Counted from the first letter of the stretch, positions 10,997 to 20,441 are shown. The stretch: 42,313 nt of DNA from Prochlorococcus sp. AG-347-M15 (GCA_003281185.1 QCCS01000012.1:1-42313), one strand, 5' to 3'. Numbers and translations are program-made. The notes: generated from the sequence alone by a model not told the origin.

Positions 10997-13579
10997 ATGA
11001 AAATAGTTCCAAGCGAATTCTCAAATTCTGCTTGGAACTATTTTATTTTTGCCAAAGAAATTGCTTATAAAAATTATCAACAAAATGTAGACTCTGATAA
11101 TTTATTATTAGCTCTTATAAAAGATGACAATATTACAAAAAAGATTTTAGAAAAAAATAATGTAAATCTAAAAGATCTAGAGAGGGAAATAATTTCTTCA
11201 TTAAATGCGAAGGCAAAAATGAAAAATAAACAAGATAATTTATATATTGGTGATACTCTTCACAAAATATTTTTGAAGGCAAATGATTTTAAAAATACTT
11301 TAAATGATGTAGTGATATCAACAGAACACTTAGTTTACGGTTTCACTTATGATGATAGATATGGATTTCAAATTTTAAATCAAAAAAGTATTCCAGAATT
11401 TCTTGAAATTATAAAGAAAATGAAGTCAGATCCGGCAGTAAAAAATGAATTTAATAGTTCTAATGAGTCTTTGGAAAAATATGGTATTGATCTAACTCAA
11501 TCTGCTCGAGATGGGATTCTAGACCCTGTTATTGGTAGGGATGAAGAGATTAGAAGAACAATTCAAATATTGAGTAGAAGAACAAAAAATAATCCAGTTC
11601 TTATTGGAGAACCCGGGGTTGGAAAAACAGCAATTGTAGAAGGTTTAGCTCAAAGAATTATTAATGGCGATGTACCTTCTGCGCTTCAAGATAGGAAACT
11701 AATTTCATTAGATATGGGTTCACTTTTAGCTGGAGCAAAATATCGTGGAGAATTTGAAGAAAGAATAAAAAATATTCTAAAGAAAGTGAAAGAATCAGAC
11801 GGTAAGATTATTCTTTTTATTGATGAAATTCATACAGTAGTTGGTGCAGGCGCTAGTGGAGGTTCTTTAGATGCAAGCAACCTATTAAAACCAATGCTTG
11901 CGAGAGGAGAACTTAGATGTATTGGTGCTACAACTATTAATGAACATAAACAAAATATAGAAAAAGATCCTGCTTTAGAACGCAGATTTCAAAAGATAAA
12001 AGTTGATGCTCCTTCAATAGATGATACTGTATCAATTTTAAGAGGATTGAGAGAGAGATACGAAGTTCATCATAGTGTGAGAATTTCTGATAATGCTTTA
12101 GTTGCTGCTGCAACCCTTAGCGAAAGATATATTAACGATAGATTTCTTCCTGACAAAGCAATAGATCTAATCGATGAAGCAGCCTCAAGATTAAATATGG
12201 TCATAACTTCCAAACCAGAAGAAATTGATGAAATTGATCGAAAAGTTTTACAGTTTGAAATGGAAAAATTATCTTTAAAAAGAGAAACAGATGATTTTTC
12301 TATAGAAAGATTAAAAAAAATCAATAATGAACTTATATCCCTTAAAAATAAACAGGCAGAATTAGGCGCTCAATGGAAAAAAGAAAAAGATGAAATTGAT
12401 GAGATTAGCACCATAAAAGAAGAAATTGAATCTGTTCAATTGCAAATAGATCAAGCCAAAAGGAGTTTTGACCTCAACAAAGCAGCAGAATTAGAATTTG
12501 GAACTTTAAATTCTTTGCAAAAAAAATTGAAAGAAAAAAGTGAGTCCCTAGTAAATTCTCAAAAAAATGGAGATACAAGTCTTTTAAGGCAAGAGGTAAC
12601 TTTTGATGATATTGCAGAAGTTGTCTCAAAGTGGACCTCTATTCCAGTACAGAACTTAAACCAGTCAGAAAAAGATAAACTTTTGAGCCTCGAGTCAATC
12701 CTTAAAGAAAAAATTATTGGTCAAGATAGTGCAATTAGGGCAGTTGCAGATTCCATTAAGAGATCAAGGACTGGTCTAAATGATCCAAGCAAGCCATTAG
12801 CAAGTTTTCTCTTTTTAGGTCCAACTGGTGTTGGGAAAACAGAGCTAAGTAAAGTAACAGCCAAAATAATATTCGATTCAAATTCTTCAATTACAAGGCT
12901 GGATATGTCTGAATATATGGAAAAACATTCAGTGAGCAAAATTATAGGTGCGCCTCCTGGATATTTAGGTTTCGAATCAGGCGGTCAACTAACTGAAGCT
13001 GTACGCAAAAATCCTTATTCATTAATACTCCTAGATGAAATAGAGAAAGCTCACAAAGATATTCTAGATATTCTCTTACAGGTTCTTGATGATGGAATCA
13101 TTACTGATGGTCAAGGTCGTACAATCAATTTCAAAAATTCAATCATTGTTCTCACAAGTAATTTAGGAAGTCAATCAATAAATGATTTATCAGTTAGAAA
13201 AGAAGATACAAATGAAATTAAAAAAGTTGTAGATAATGAAATTAAAAAATTTTTCAAGCCTGAGTTTTTAAATCGACTTGATGAAATAGTTTTTTTTAAT
13301 AATCTAGAGTTAAATGACATAAAAGAAATTGCAAAAATCCAGCTTCAAAATTTAGAGGAAAGACTTAACAAAAAAAACTTAAAATTCAAAATTACAGATG
13401 AGGCAATTAACCAACTTGTAGAAAATAGTTTTGATCATGCCTATGGTGCAAGGCCCTTAAAAAGAACTATTCAAAAACAAATTGAGACAAAAATTTCAAA
13501 TAATATATTGAATAATCATTATCTTAATAAAGACGAAATTAATATTTATCTGGTTAATGGAGAGATAATTGTTGATTAA
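10997..13579 (+). CDS. clpB: ClpB-type AAA+ disaggregase
   Basis: ClpB is a hexameric ATPase that pulls proteins out of aggregates together with DnaK. The order is an N-terminal Clp repeat domain (to about 145), AAA-1 with Walker A GEPGVGKT (204-211) and [12 protein letters not shown], a coiled-coil middle domain (about 400-530) that separates ClpB from ClpA/ClpC, and AAA-2 with GPTGVGKT (608-615), LLDEIEKAH and [11 protein letters not shown]. No ClpP-binding loop was noticed. The ATG at 10997 is preferred over the TTG three bases earlier. The N-domain is divergent ([19 protein letters not shown]), so this may be a second, non-canonical ClpB. Confidence 0.92.
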   Translation: MKIVPSEFSNSAWNYFIFAKEIAYKNYQQNVDSDNLLLALIKDDNITKKILEKNNVNLKDLEREIISSLNAKAKMKNKQDNLYIGDTLHKIFLKANDFKNTLNDVVISTEHLVYGFTYDDRYGFQILNQKSIPEFLEIIKKMKSDPAVKNEFNSSNESLEKYGIDLTQSARDGILDPVIGRDEEIRRTIQILSRRTKNNPVLIGEPGVGKTAIVEGLAQRIINGDVPSALQDRKLISLDMGSLLAGAKYRGEFEERIKNILKKVKESDGKIILFIDEIHTVVGAGASGGSLDASNLLKPMLARGELRCIGATTINEHKQNIEKDPALERRFQKIKVDAPSIDDTVSILRGLRERYEVHHSVRISDNALVAAATLSERYINDRFLPDKAIDLIDEAASRLNMVITSKPEEIDEIDRKVLQFEMEKLSLKRETDDFSIERLKKINNELISLKNKQAELGAQWKKEKDEIDEISTIKEEIESVQLQIDQAKRSFDLNKAAELEFGTLNSLQKKLKEKSESLVNSQKNGDTSLLRQEVTFDDIAEVVSKWTSIPVQNLNQSEKDKLLSLESILKEKIIGQDSAIRAVADSIKRSRTGLNDPSKPLASFLFLGPTGVGKTELSKVTAKIIFDSNSSITRLDMSEYMEKHSVSKIIGAPPGYLGFESGGQLTEAVRKNPYSLILLDEIEKAHKDILDILLQVLDDGIITDGQGRTINFKNSIIVLTSNLGSQSINDLSVRKEDTNEIKKVVDNEIKKFFKPEFLNRLDEIVFFNNLELNDIKEIAKIQLQNLEERLNKKNLKFKITDEAINQLVENSFDHAYGARPLKRTIQKQIETKISNNILNNHYLNKDEINIYLVNGEIIVD

Positions 13580-13628
13580 AGATCTATATTAAAGAACTCT
13601 ATATTACTTAAAATTTAACAACTTTAAA

Positions 13629-14099
13629 CTAAGATTTGAACCAACCAGGAATTTCCTCATAACTTGCTTTATTCGATTTATTTTCTTTTGATTCTGTTTT
13701 CCAACAACATGTTCTGCCTTTATCCTTGTCCTGTAAGTATTCATTAGCCCATCTCCAAATTAATTCAGAGGTGAACTCCATTCCCACATTATCCATAATT
13801 CTCAGATCTAAAGCATCTAAGTCATGTAATTTTTCCCAGTAATTCAGCAAAGGGTCATCTTTATTTATTAAAAAAGTATGGTCAAATTGCTCTTTTAGTC
13901 TATTTTCTAGGGGCTTTAGACTTGAAAAATCGACAACAAAACCATTTAGGTCTAATTTTTTTGCAGTGAACCAAAAGGTGAATGATCTTGAATATCCATG
14001 CACAAATCTACAGTGGCCTTCATGGCGCCATTGCCTATGTGAACAGGGGAAATCCTCGTAACTTTTGCTGCATGAAAATTTCAGAGAATGAATATACAT
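13629..14099 (-). CDS. QueD/6-pyruvoyl-tetrahydropterin synthase-like protein
   Basis: This 156-residue T-fold enzyme candidate belongs to the family that acts on dihydroneopterin triphosphate, making 6-carboxytetrahydropterin for queuosine or pyruvoyl-tetrahydropterin. Visible parts are His21 in CSHRQWRH, the likely catalytic Cys30 and His34 in HCRFVHGYSR, the Asp73-His74 pair in FDHTFL, and Glu112 in EFTSEL. The usual HGHN is HGYS, so one canonical zinc histidine is Tyr36. ATG 14099 is chosen over the TTG one codon earlier. It is convergent with clpB and divergent from hisIE. No queC or queE neighbour is present. Confidence 0.75.
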   Translation of the reverse strand: MYIHSLKFSCSKSYEDFPCSHRQWRHEGHCRFVHGYSRSFTFWFTAKKLDLNGFVVDFSSLKPLENRLKEQFDHTFLINKDDPLLNYWEKLHDLDALDLRIMDNVGMEFTSELIWRWANEYLQDKDKGRTCCWKTESKENKSNKASYEEIPGWFKS

Positions 14100-14161
14100 C
14101 AATTAACTGTTAGGATAATTTTGATAAGACAAAATGAATTGGATTTAACATAACTAACATA

Positions 14162-14821
14162 ATGACTTATTCAACTAATTTTTCGATAGAGGATCTACGC
14201 TTTGATAATTATGGATTAATCCCTGCAATAGCACAAGATTGGCTTGACGGATCAATTCTTATGCTTGCTTGGATGAACAAAGAATCTTTGTCAATGACAC
14301 TTGAAACCAAAAACGTTCATTATTGGAGTAGATCAAGATCCGAAATTTGGAGAAAAGGAGCTACAAGTGGAAGTACCCAAATACTTAAGGAGATAAGATT
14401 CGACTGCGATAATGATGCACTCATCCTTTTGATTGAACAAAATGGTTCAGGAGCATGTCACACTGGGGAAAAAAGTTGTTTTTTCAACGAAATCAATATT
14501 AATCAAAGTGATAAAAAAGAGAAAAATACAACTCCCTTCTCAAATATTTGCTCTGTATTATTCAATACTATTAACGAAAGATCAATAAATCCATCAGAAA
14601 AAAGTTACACGAATCATTTATTAACAAAAGGTAGTAATACTATTTTAAAAAAAATAGGAGAGGAATCTGCAGAATTTATAATGGCTTGCAAAGATAATGA
14701 TAAAAATTCAATCTCAAATGAAGCCGCCGATTTAATTTATCATCTGCAAGTAGCCCTTATGCATAAAGGCGTTGAGTGGAGAGATGTACTTGCTGTTCTA
14801 GAATCAAGAAGAAAAAATTAA
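14162..14821 (+). CDS. hisI: bifunctional phosphoribosyl-AMP cyclohydrolase / phosphoribosyl-ATP pyrophosphatase
   Basis: This HisIE fusion carries out the second and third steps of histidine synthesis. The N-terminal HisI part (to about 115) has MLAWMNKESL, HYWSRSRSEIWRKGATSG, the metal-binding DCDND (81-85) and the zinc cysteines Cys99 and Cys106 in ACHTGEKSC. The C-terminal HisE part (about 125-219) has the MazG-like GEESAEFIMACK and NEAADLIYHLQVAL. Length (219 aa) is typical. hisG lies elsewhere in this window (29407-30045), so histidine genes are scattered as usual in cyanobacteria. Confidence 0.97.
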   Translation: MTYSTNFSIEDLRFDNYGLIPAIAQDWLDGSILMLAWMNKESLSMTLETKNVHYWSRSRSEIWRKGATSGSTQILKEIRFDCDNDALILLIEQNGSGACHTGEKSCFFNEININQSDKKEKNTTPFSNICSVLFNTINERSINPSEKSYTNHLLTKGSNTILKKIGEESAEFIMACKDNDKNSISNEAADLIYHLQVALMHKGVEWRDVLAVLESRRKN

Positions 14822-14871
14822 CTAATTAATAATTATTAATTAATTATTAATTAAATATTAATTAATTATTA
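14822..14871. repeat. AT-only tandem-like repeat between hisIE and the sigma factor
   Basis: Every base in this 50-bp stretch except one C near its left end is A or T. The 16-mer TATTAATTAATTATTA occurs exactly twice, at 14834-14849 and 14856-14871, 22 bp apart, built on TTAA/ATTA units that are nearly self-complementary. It could act as an UP-like element or a nucleoid-protein site upstream of the sigma-factor gene, or simply be slipped AT sequence; nothing decides between these. Confidence 0.7.
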
Positions 14872-14930
14872 CATGTATGGCTTATTACTGAATTGACTAT
14901 AAGTTAAATATATCAACAATGAGGTAAATC

Positions 14931-15854
14931 GTGAGTTCATTAAGCGATTTTCTTGGTGAAATAGGTCGTCATCAACTTTTGACTCCAGAAAGAGAACTCA
15001 CAATGGGCAGAAAAGTCCAAGAAATGGTTGTACTTGTTAATAGATGTCAAGAGGCAGGAGGGAAAGGGCCCGCTTGTGAATACTCCAAAGCTGAGAGAAA
15101 AAAGATAAAAATTGGTGAAAAAGCTAAAAACGAGATGATAACAGCCAACCTAAGACTAGTTGTCAACCTGGCCAAGAGATACCAAGGGAAAGGATTAGAA
15201 TTACTGGACTTAATTCAGGAGGGTACATTAGGTCTTACAAGGGCCGTAGAAAAATATGATCCTTCTAGAGGACATCGATTTTCAACCTATGCTTATTGGT
15301 GGATTAGGCAGGGTTTAAATAGAGCATTGTCAACTCAAAGTAGAACGATAAGGATCCCTGTTAACATTAATGAAAAACTTACAAAACTAAGATCAGCAAA
15401 ATCAAAGCTTATGCAACTTAAGGGTATTCCACCCAATAGTGATGAGCTAGCTGAAGAAATGAAAATAACCAAAGAGGAAATTGACGAACTCCTTTCTTGT
15501 GAATTGAGAAGCATCACTGTTAGTCTCCAAGGTACTGTCAAATCAAAATCAGATCCCTCCGAGTTAGTTGATATTCTTCCAAGTGATCAAACTCCCCCAA
15601 TGGAATTAGCCGAATTAGCCGAAAGGACAGCCTCGGCTTGGAAGTTATTAGATAAAGCAAATTTAACTGAGAAAGAAAGAAAGATAGTAAGCTTAAGATT
15701 TGGTTTAGACGGCTCAAATGAATGGAGAACTTTAGCTGAAGTTGCAAGACATATGAGTTGTAGCAGGGAATATTGCAGACAAGTTGTTCAACGTGCCTTA
15801 AGAAAACTTAGAAAAGCAGGAATACAGAATGGATTAGTTGATAGTATTAGCTAA
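14931..15854 (+). CDS. group 2 RNA polymerase sigma-70 factor
   Basis: This is a non-essential-type (group 2) sigma factor of 307 residues. It lacks region 1.1 and starts directly with region 1.2 (LSDFLGEIGRHQLLTPEREL). Region 2 (about 70-135) has NLRLVVNLAKRYQGKGLELL, DLIQEGTLGLTRAVEKYDP and the -10-recognising FSTYAYWWIRQG. Region 3 follows, then region 4 with the helix-turn-helix EWRTLAEVARHMSCSREYCRQ. The GTG start at 14931 is set by an in-frame TAA six bases upstream and a GAGG ribosome site six bases away. Which group 2 sigma it is cannot be told. A DUF1232/HTH pair follows. Confidence 0.93.
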   Translation: MSSLSDFLGEIGRHQLLTPERELTMGRKVQEMVVLVNRCQEAGGKGPACEYSKAERKKIKIGEKAKNEMITANLRLVVNLAKRYQGKGLELLDLIQEGTLGLTRAVEKYDPSRGHRFSTYAYWWIRQGLNRALSTQSRTIRIPVNINEKLTKLRSAKSKLMQLKGIPPNSDELAEEMKITKEEIDELLSCELRSITVSLQGTVKSKSDPSELVDILPSDQTPPMELAELAERTASAWKLLDKANLTEKERKIVSLRFGLDGSNEWRTLAEVARHMSCSREYCRQVVQRALRKLRKAGIQNGLVDSIS

Positions 15855-15891
15855 AAATTCCATTAAAAATATTTAAATTTCATTTATAAGG

Positions 15892-16260
15892 ATGAAAGAG
15901 AATTACAAAACTCAAGAAAAAATCTATGATGCTGAAGTTTTAGAAAGTTCAACATTTGATGAAAATATCATTATCAAGATTCTTATAAAAGCGGGAAGAA
16001 CAATTGCCAAGCCTGCCTTAGAAGTTTTGGAGATGGCATTAGATCCTTATACTCCTGCACAAGTGAGAGTTTCATTAATGGCTGCTCTAGCATATTTGAT
16101 TATGCCATTTGATCTTTTCCCTGACTTCATGCCTTTAGTTGGTTTTAGTGATGATTTTGTAGCCCTCACAGCTGTACTTAGTATATGGAGCAAATACATG
16201 ACTCCTTCAATAAGAGCAAGAGCAGAGAAAAAGCTTAATAAGTTATTTCCTTTTTATTGA
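15892..16260 (+). CDS. DUF1232 (YkvA-like) membrane-associated protein
   Basis: In this 122-residue protein the segment AALAYLIMPFDLFPDFMPLVGFSDDFVALTAV is the DUF1232 core (YLI.P.DL.PD..P..G..DD), a short hydrophobic hairpin. The N-terminal 40 residues are charged and the C-terminus is basic (RARAEKKLNKLF). Function is unknown. Its TGA stop abuts the ATG of the next gene with no gap, so the two are almost certainly cotranslated, and it lies 37 bp behind the sigma factor. Confidence 0.85.
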   Translation: MKENYKTQEKIYDAEVLESSTFDENIIIKILIKAGRTIAKPALEVLEMALDPYTPAQVRVSLMAALAYLIMPFDLFPDFMPLVGFSDDFVALTAVLSIWSKYMTPSIRARAEKKLNKLFPFY

Positions 16261-16581
16261 ATGAGTAAATTATCTGTACAGGAAGAAGAAGAACTCCTTT
16301 CCTTCATTAAAGATTGGTTAAAATCTCACGGATTTACCCAAAAAGACTTAGCAAATGAACTAAATATTAAATCGAACAGAACCTCCGAGATTATTCTCAA
16401 AATTAAAGAATTATATAAAAAAGGCGGTATGTTCAATATTGCAAAAAATCTTATAGAGATTGAGCAAAAATGGTTAAATAATATCAAGAACGATTATCGA
16501 GAAACAAAACAAGCACCACCATATAACCAATTAGATATCGACTCATTAGTAAACCAGATAAATAATGATACTAGTGAATAA
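16261..16581 (+). CDS. small helix-turn-helix protein
   Basis: This is a 106-residue protein. Residues 15-50 (IKDWLKSHGFTQKDLANELN followed by IKSNRTSEIILKIKELY) look like an XRE/Cro-type helix-turn-helix: 'GFTQKDLANELN' is the classic first helix and turn. The rest is charged and helical. It starts at the base after the DUF1232 stop, making a tight two-gene unit. It could be a DNA-binding regulator of that unit or of the upstream sigma-factor transcript; this is inference. Confidence 0.6.
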   Translation: MSKLSVQEEEELLSFIKDWLKSHGFTQKDLANELNIKSNRTSEIILKIKELYKKGGMFNIAKNLIEIEQKWLNNIKNDYRETKQAPPYNQLDIDSLVNQINNDTSE

Positions 16582-16775
16582 ATATTATTTAAAATACTAT
16601 ATTTTTAGTTAAAAATAATTTAACCTCTTAAAACTAACTTTTAAATAAATATCTTTTTAAATCCTAAATAAGATAAATAATTGAATTATTTAATCAAAAA
16701 TATTATGTATTTCTAAGTTAAATTAATTCTTTTAATAAATAGTTAATAATTACTAAATTTTTTCATAAATCATAT

Positions 16776-17045
16776 TTAAAATGCTTGAATCCAAGGATAA
16801 ATATCATAATTAATCCATATTCCTTTTTTCCAATATATATCCTTCTCAATAAGATCTTTTAACTCGTTTTCATCATTAGCATTAAAAATTCCGAACAAAT
16901 ATTTGGTACATTTTGTGGGCCCTAATGTAACTAAAATATCTCTATCTTTTAAGTTCTTAAGTCTATTAAGATGTTGTTCTCGAAATGGTTCCCTTTTAAT
17001 AATTGCATCTTCACAGTACCTTCCAAAAACTACAAACTTTTCCAT
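16776..17045 (-). CDS. YciI family protein
   Basis: This 89-residue protein is of the ferredoxin-like YciI/muconolactone-isomerase fold. It starts MEKFVVFGRYCEDAI and carries the family pattern R..HL..L (REQHLNRLKNLKDRDILVTLGP) and the central FGIFNANDENELKDLIEKD. ATG 17045 is chosen; the open frame extends 15 codons further upstream but those residues are not family-like. The exact reaction of YciI proteins is mostly unknown. About 195 bp of very AT-rich DNA without a visible gene separates it from the convergent HTH gene. Confidence 0.8.
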   Translation of the reverse strand: MEKFVVFGRYCEDAIIKREPFREQHLNRLKNLKDRDILVTLGPTKCTKYLFGIFNANDENELKDLIEKDIYWKKGIWINYDIYPWIQAF

Positions 17046-17142
17046 TTTTAAATATAGATAATAGGATGAATAGATACTTAATAATTGCATATATTACACA
17101 CAGATTGCTATGTTATTTAATACAACTTTCTTTTAATTAATT

Positions 17143-17499
17143 ATGCTAACTGGTAGCGATCTCCTTGCAAAAGTTAAAGAACTTGGTGATGTTAGCAAAT
17201 CTGACCTAGTTCGCGCCTGTGGATATGTTTCCACTAAGAAAAACGGAGGTGAACGCTTAAACTTTACCGCATTTTATGAAGCACTTTTAGAAGCAAAAGG
17301 GGTTAATCTTGGTGATTCTGGAGTTGCAGGCATTGGAAAAGGTGGAAGAAAACTTAGTTATATTGCTACAGTTCAAGGCAATGGAAATCTTCTGATTGGG
17401 AAAGCATATACAGCACTTCTTGATTTAAAAGCAGGGGACGAATTCGAAATTAAGCTTGGAAGAAAACAAATCAGATTATTACCTACAGAAGATTCTTAA
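17143..17499 (+). CDS. cyAbrB transcriptional regulator
   Basis: This 118-residue cyanobacterial AbrB-like protein has an N-terminal helical region, MLTGSDLLAKVKELGDVSKS through RACGYV and FTAFYEALLEAKG, and a C-terminal swapped-hairpin DNA-binding part around TAYTALLDLKAGDEFEIKLGR-like residues. cyAbrB proteins are abundant nucleoid-associated regulators of carbon/nitrogen genes in cyanobacteria. The gene is monocistronic in appearance, convergent with trpA. Confidence 0.9.
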   Translation: MLTGSDLLAKVKELGDVSKSDLVRACGYVSTKKNGGERLNFTAFYEALLEAKGVNLGDSGVAGIGKGGRKLSYIATVQGNGNLLIGKAYTALLDLKAGDEFEIKLGRKQIRLLPTEDS

Positions 17500-17581
17500 A
17501 GAAAACAAAAATAAATTGGTCATAACATTTTTAATTAATTTTCTATAAATAATTCTTTTAATTAATATATTATCTTTGTAT

Positions 17582-18424
17582 TTATTTTTTTTTATCAGCA
17601 GCTAAACGCATTTCTTTACAAAACTCACCAACATGATCGACAACATCTTTTTCACTTGAGCTCGAGATTCGTTTTACAAATGCACTCCCAATAATTACTC
17701 CATCTGCTCCCCACTCACGAACTTTATTAACATGTTCTGGAGTTGATATTCCAAAACCAACAGCAATTGGATTGCTATTTACATCTTTTAATTTAGCTAT
17801 AAGATTTTCTACTCTATTTTCCATTTTGTTTCTCTCACCAGTTACACCTGTAACACTTACTAAATAAGTAAAGCCTTTTGTATGATTTGATATTTGTTTC
17901 ATTCTTTCAAAAGGAGTAGTTGGCGCTACCAATAAAATTAAGTCCATAGAATGGTTACTAACTATTTTAGAAAATTTATAAGCTTCCTCCAAAGGGAGGT
18001 CAGGAACTATTAGGCCAGAAACTCCAGCATCAGATGCCATCTCACAAAACCTTTCAAAGCCAAAACATAGTAATGGATTCAAGTAAGAAAAAAGGATGAT
18101 GGGAATATTTAATTTACCTTTTAAAGACTCTAAAAGAGTAATTACTTTTCTTAAGCTAGTACCTGATTTTAAGGCGCGAGAGGCAGCTACTTGAATAACT
18201 GGTCCATCTGCAAGTGGGTCACTATACGGGATGCCTAATTCAATTAGATCAGCACCATTTTCTTGTAACTTTAATAAGATTTCAGAAGTTATTTCAATAT
18301 TGGGATCCCCAGCCATTATAAAAGGCATTAAAGCAAATTTTTTTTTATTTTTTAACTCACAAAACATCTCATCTACCTTAGATAAAGATTTATTTTTAGT
18401 AATTTGCGTTTTGTTATCTTTCAT
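17582..18424 (-). CDS. trpA: tryptophan synthase alpha subunit
   Basis: TrpA releases indole from indole-3-glycerol phosphate and channels it to TrpB. In this 280-residue TIM barrel the signature LIELGIPYSDPLADGPVIQ carries the catalytic Glu62 and Asp73, and the phosphate loop GFGIST near the C-terminus is present. The extra 20 residues before the usual start (KVDEMFCELK) are common in cyanobacteria. It is the last gene of a minus-strand unit ndhL - DUF3007 - trpA. Confidence 0.97.
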   Translation of the reverse strand: MKDNKTQITKNKSLSKVDEMFCELKNKKKFALMPFIMAGDPNIEITSEILLKLQENGADLIELGIPYSDPLADGPVIQVAASRALKSGTSLRKVITLLESLKGKLNIPIILFSYLNPLLCFGFERFCEMASDAGVSGLIVPDLPLEEAYKFSKIVSNHSMDLILLVAPTTPFERMKQISNHTKGFTYLVSVTGVTGERNKMENRVENLIAKLKDVNSNPIAVGFGISTPEHVNKVREWGADGVIIGSAFVKRISSSSEKDVVDHVGEFCKEMRLAADKKK

Positions 18425-18451
18425 AATTTTTAGATATTTTTCTATGAAAAA

Positions 18452-18772
18452 TTATGGATTTTTCTCTAAATCTTCCATAAGTTTTTGTTGCTCTTCCTTT
18501 GACAATGAGTTGAATTTGGTTTCTAGTTTATCATTAACAACTTTTTCATACTCTTTTCTATAACGCTTCCTTTGTTCCATAAAAGTCATTTTTCCATTTA
18601 CAACTCTATAAACATAAGATGTTACCCAAGTAAAAACAATCAAAATCAAGATACAACTTGATAGAGTAGTGGCTGTAGAATTATCGATACCAATTTGCGG
18701 TGCAAATTTATAACTAATTAATCCTATTAATGAAATAAATAAACCTATTTGTATAACTTTTCCTTTCGTCAA
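18452..18772 (-). CDS. DUF3007 membrane protein
   Basis: This 106-residue protein has two membrane helices (about 7-22 and 36-56) followed by a charged helix, GKMTFMEQRKRYRKEYEKV. This matches DUF3007, found in cyanobacteria and chloroplasts and commonly placed next to ndhL and trpA. Function unknown; the location suggests a thylakoid role. Its start lies 4 bp from the ndhL stop, and trpA starts 27 bp after its stop. Confidence 0.85.
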   Translation of the reverse strand: MTKGKVIQIGLFISLIGLISYKFAPQIGIDNSTATTLSSCILILIVFTWVTSYVYRVVNGKMTFMEQRKRYRKEYEKVVNDKLETKFNSLSKEEQQKLMEDLEKNP

Positions 18773-18776
18773 TTAT

Positions 18777-19010
18777 TTACCCTTTACCACTTCCTTTTAG
18801 TCTGAGATTTAAAAATGGAGAAAATAAAATTAAACCTGGAAAGAAAAGAAATACAAGGCCATAAATTCCTAATCTTTCAAATTTCCCCATAATATTCCAT
18901 CTATTATTCATCCAGTAAAATAGTAACAATGGGATAACCAATAAATAGGTAGATATAATTCCGATGTAAGCAATTAAAGTAGCGAATGAATTATTAAAAA
19001 AACTTTCCAT
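18777..19010 (-). CDS. ndhL: NDH-1 subunit NdhL
   Basis: NdhL is a small thylakoid membrane subunit of the cyanobacterial NDH-1 complex, which drives cyclic electron flow, respiration and, in some forms, CO2 uptake. The 77-residue protein has two hydrophobic helices (about 11-31 and 47-65) and the family phrases [12 protein letters not shown] and [17 protein letters not shown]. It leads the ndhL-DUF3007-trpA unit; the tRNA-Leu gene lies about 80 bp upstream on the same strand. Confidence 0.93.
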   Translation of the reverse strand: MESFFNNSFATLIAYIGIISTYLLVIPLLLFYWMNNRWNIMGKFERLGIYGLVFLFFPGLILFSPFLNLRLKGSGKG

Positions 19011-19088
19011 TTTAATTTATGGTTGCTTAGTTAAAACATAACAACTATTGGAAGTTATCGTCAGAACTAAAAATAAATAATTAAATAA

Positions 19089-19174
19089 TGGGAGTGGGGG
19101 GACTTGAACCCCCACGAGCTAAATCGCTCGACGGATTTTAAGTCCGGCGCGTCTACCAATTCCGCCACACTCCC
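19089..19174 (-). tRNA. tRNA-Leu (UAA), intronless
   Basis: On the minus strand this folds as an 86-nt tRNA: acceptor GGGAGTG paired with CACTCCC plus discriminator A, T-stem GGGGG/CCCCC around TTCAAGT, a long class II variable arm (GAGC/GCTC), and an anticodon arm CCGGA-CTTAAAA-TCCG(T) giving anticodon UAA. The anticodon loop is unbroken, so the group I intron often found in cyanobacterial tRNA-Leu(UAA) is absent. CCA is not encoded. Confidence 0.97.
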
Positions 19175-19273
19175 AAAGGAATTTGCGCTATTTAATCGTA
19201 GCTGAAAGTAACCCATTTAACCAAGAAAAATTGGAATATTTACACTTTTAATTGTCAGATTAAATCTTATTTT

Positions 19274-20323
19274 TTAATTTACTATTCCTTCTACTTGCCA
19301 TTGTAAAGTTTCACCTGCATGAAATGGTTTTATTTGTCCGACAATATTTTTTTCTTCAACAACATCAATATATTCTTTAATTTTGTTAGGTCTAGAAACT
19401 AATTTTAATTTTTCTTTATTTGGTGGGACATTATAAAAATTAGGGCCATTCAAACTTGCAAACTTTTCAAAATTATCTAGAGCATCCTCCTCTTCGAACA
19501 CTGTTAAATAACTTTCTATCGCTACTGGCGAATTAAAAATGCCTGCACACCCACAAAAAGCCTTCCACTTCCTAAGATGCGGAGCAGAGTCAGTTCCCAA
19601 GAAAAAACATTTATTTCCACTTGTTGCAGCTCTCCTTAAAGCGAGTCTATTATTTTCCCTCTTAGCAACTGGTAAGCAGTAAAAATCACTATTTAAGCCT
19701 CCAAAAAACATTGCATTTCTATTTATATGCAAATGATGCGGAGTGATAGTAGCTCCAATATTATTTTCTTGAACAAAATCCACTGCATAAGAGGTAGTTA
19801 TATGTTCTAAAACAATCTTTAATTTTGGGAATCTTTTAGTTATTTTAGAGAGTTCTTTATCTATAAAAACTTCTTCTCTATCGAATACATCTACTTCAGA
19901 ATCAGTCACTTCCCCATGAATTAAAAGAGGCATTCCAGAATCTTGCATTAATTCAAAGATCTTATATAGATTTTCTATTTTCCTAACTCCATGACTGGAA
20001 TTTGTTGTGGCATTAGCAGGATATAATTTTGCTGCAAAAAAAACATTATTTTTAAAACCATTAATTAGTTCCCCTTTATCTGTATCATCTGTAAGGTAAA
20101 TTGTCATTAATGGTTCAAACTTAGAACTTTCTGGAAGCGCTTCAACAATAGATTTCCTATAAGAAATAGCGCTATTGATTGATGTTATGGGACTTTTAGT
20201 ATTTGGCATAACAATGGCTCTTCCAAAATATTCCGAAGTAAACTGAATGATATTTTTTAATACAAGACCTTCTCTTAAATGTAAATGCCAATCATCAGGT
20301 TTTATTATGTTTAAAGTCTTCAA
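19274..20323 (-). CDS. pyrC: dihydroorotase (class II)
   Basis: PyrC closes carbamoyl-aspartate to dihydroorotate in pyrimidine synthesis. The 349-residue metallo-barrel has the metal-site residues of the E. coli type: His13 and His15 in DWHLHLREG, the carbamylated Lys99 in AAKLYPANATTNSSHG, His136 in LLIHGEVTD, His174 in LEHITT and Asp245 in LGTDSAPH. Length matches class II enzymes. It is divergent from the antiporter gene across 118 bp. Confidence 0.96.
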   Translation of the reverse strand: MKTLNIIKPDDWHLHLREGLVLKNIIQFTSEYFGRAIVMPNTKSPITSINSAISYRKSIVEALPESSKFEPLMTIYLTDDTDKGELINGFKNNVFFAAKLYPANATTNSSHGVRKIENLYKIFELMQDSGMPLLIHGEVTDSEVDVFDREEVFIDKELSKITKRFPKLKIVLEHITTSYAVDFVQENNIGATITPHHLHINRNAMFFGGLNSDFYCLPVAKRENNRLALRRAATSGNKCFFLGTDSAPHLRKWKAFCGCAGIFNSPVAIESYLTVFEEEDALDNFEKFASLNGPNFYNVPPNKEKLKLVSRPNKIKEYIDVVEEKNIVGQIKPFHAGETLQWQVEGIVN

Positions 20324-20441
20324 AATTTTTTCTATTTAATCAATTTTAACAGCAAATTAAAATTGACAATAAATTATAGATATTCGAGGATAGTTATTAA
20401 CCAATTATGAAAATTTTTATTATCTAAATTAAATCCTAAAT

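Noticed and set aside
16582..16775. 195-bp AT-rich gap searched for a gene or terminator
   Set aside because: No convincing open frame, tRNA or hairpin with U-tract was seen.
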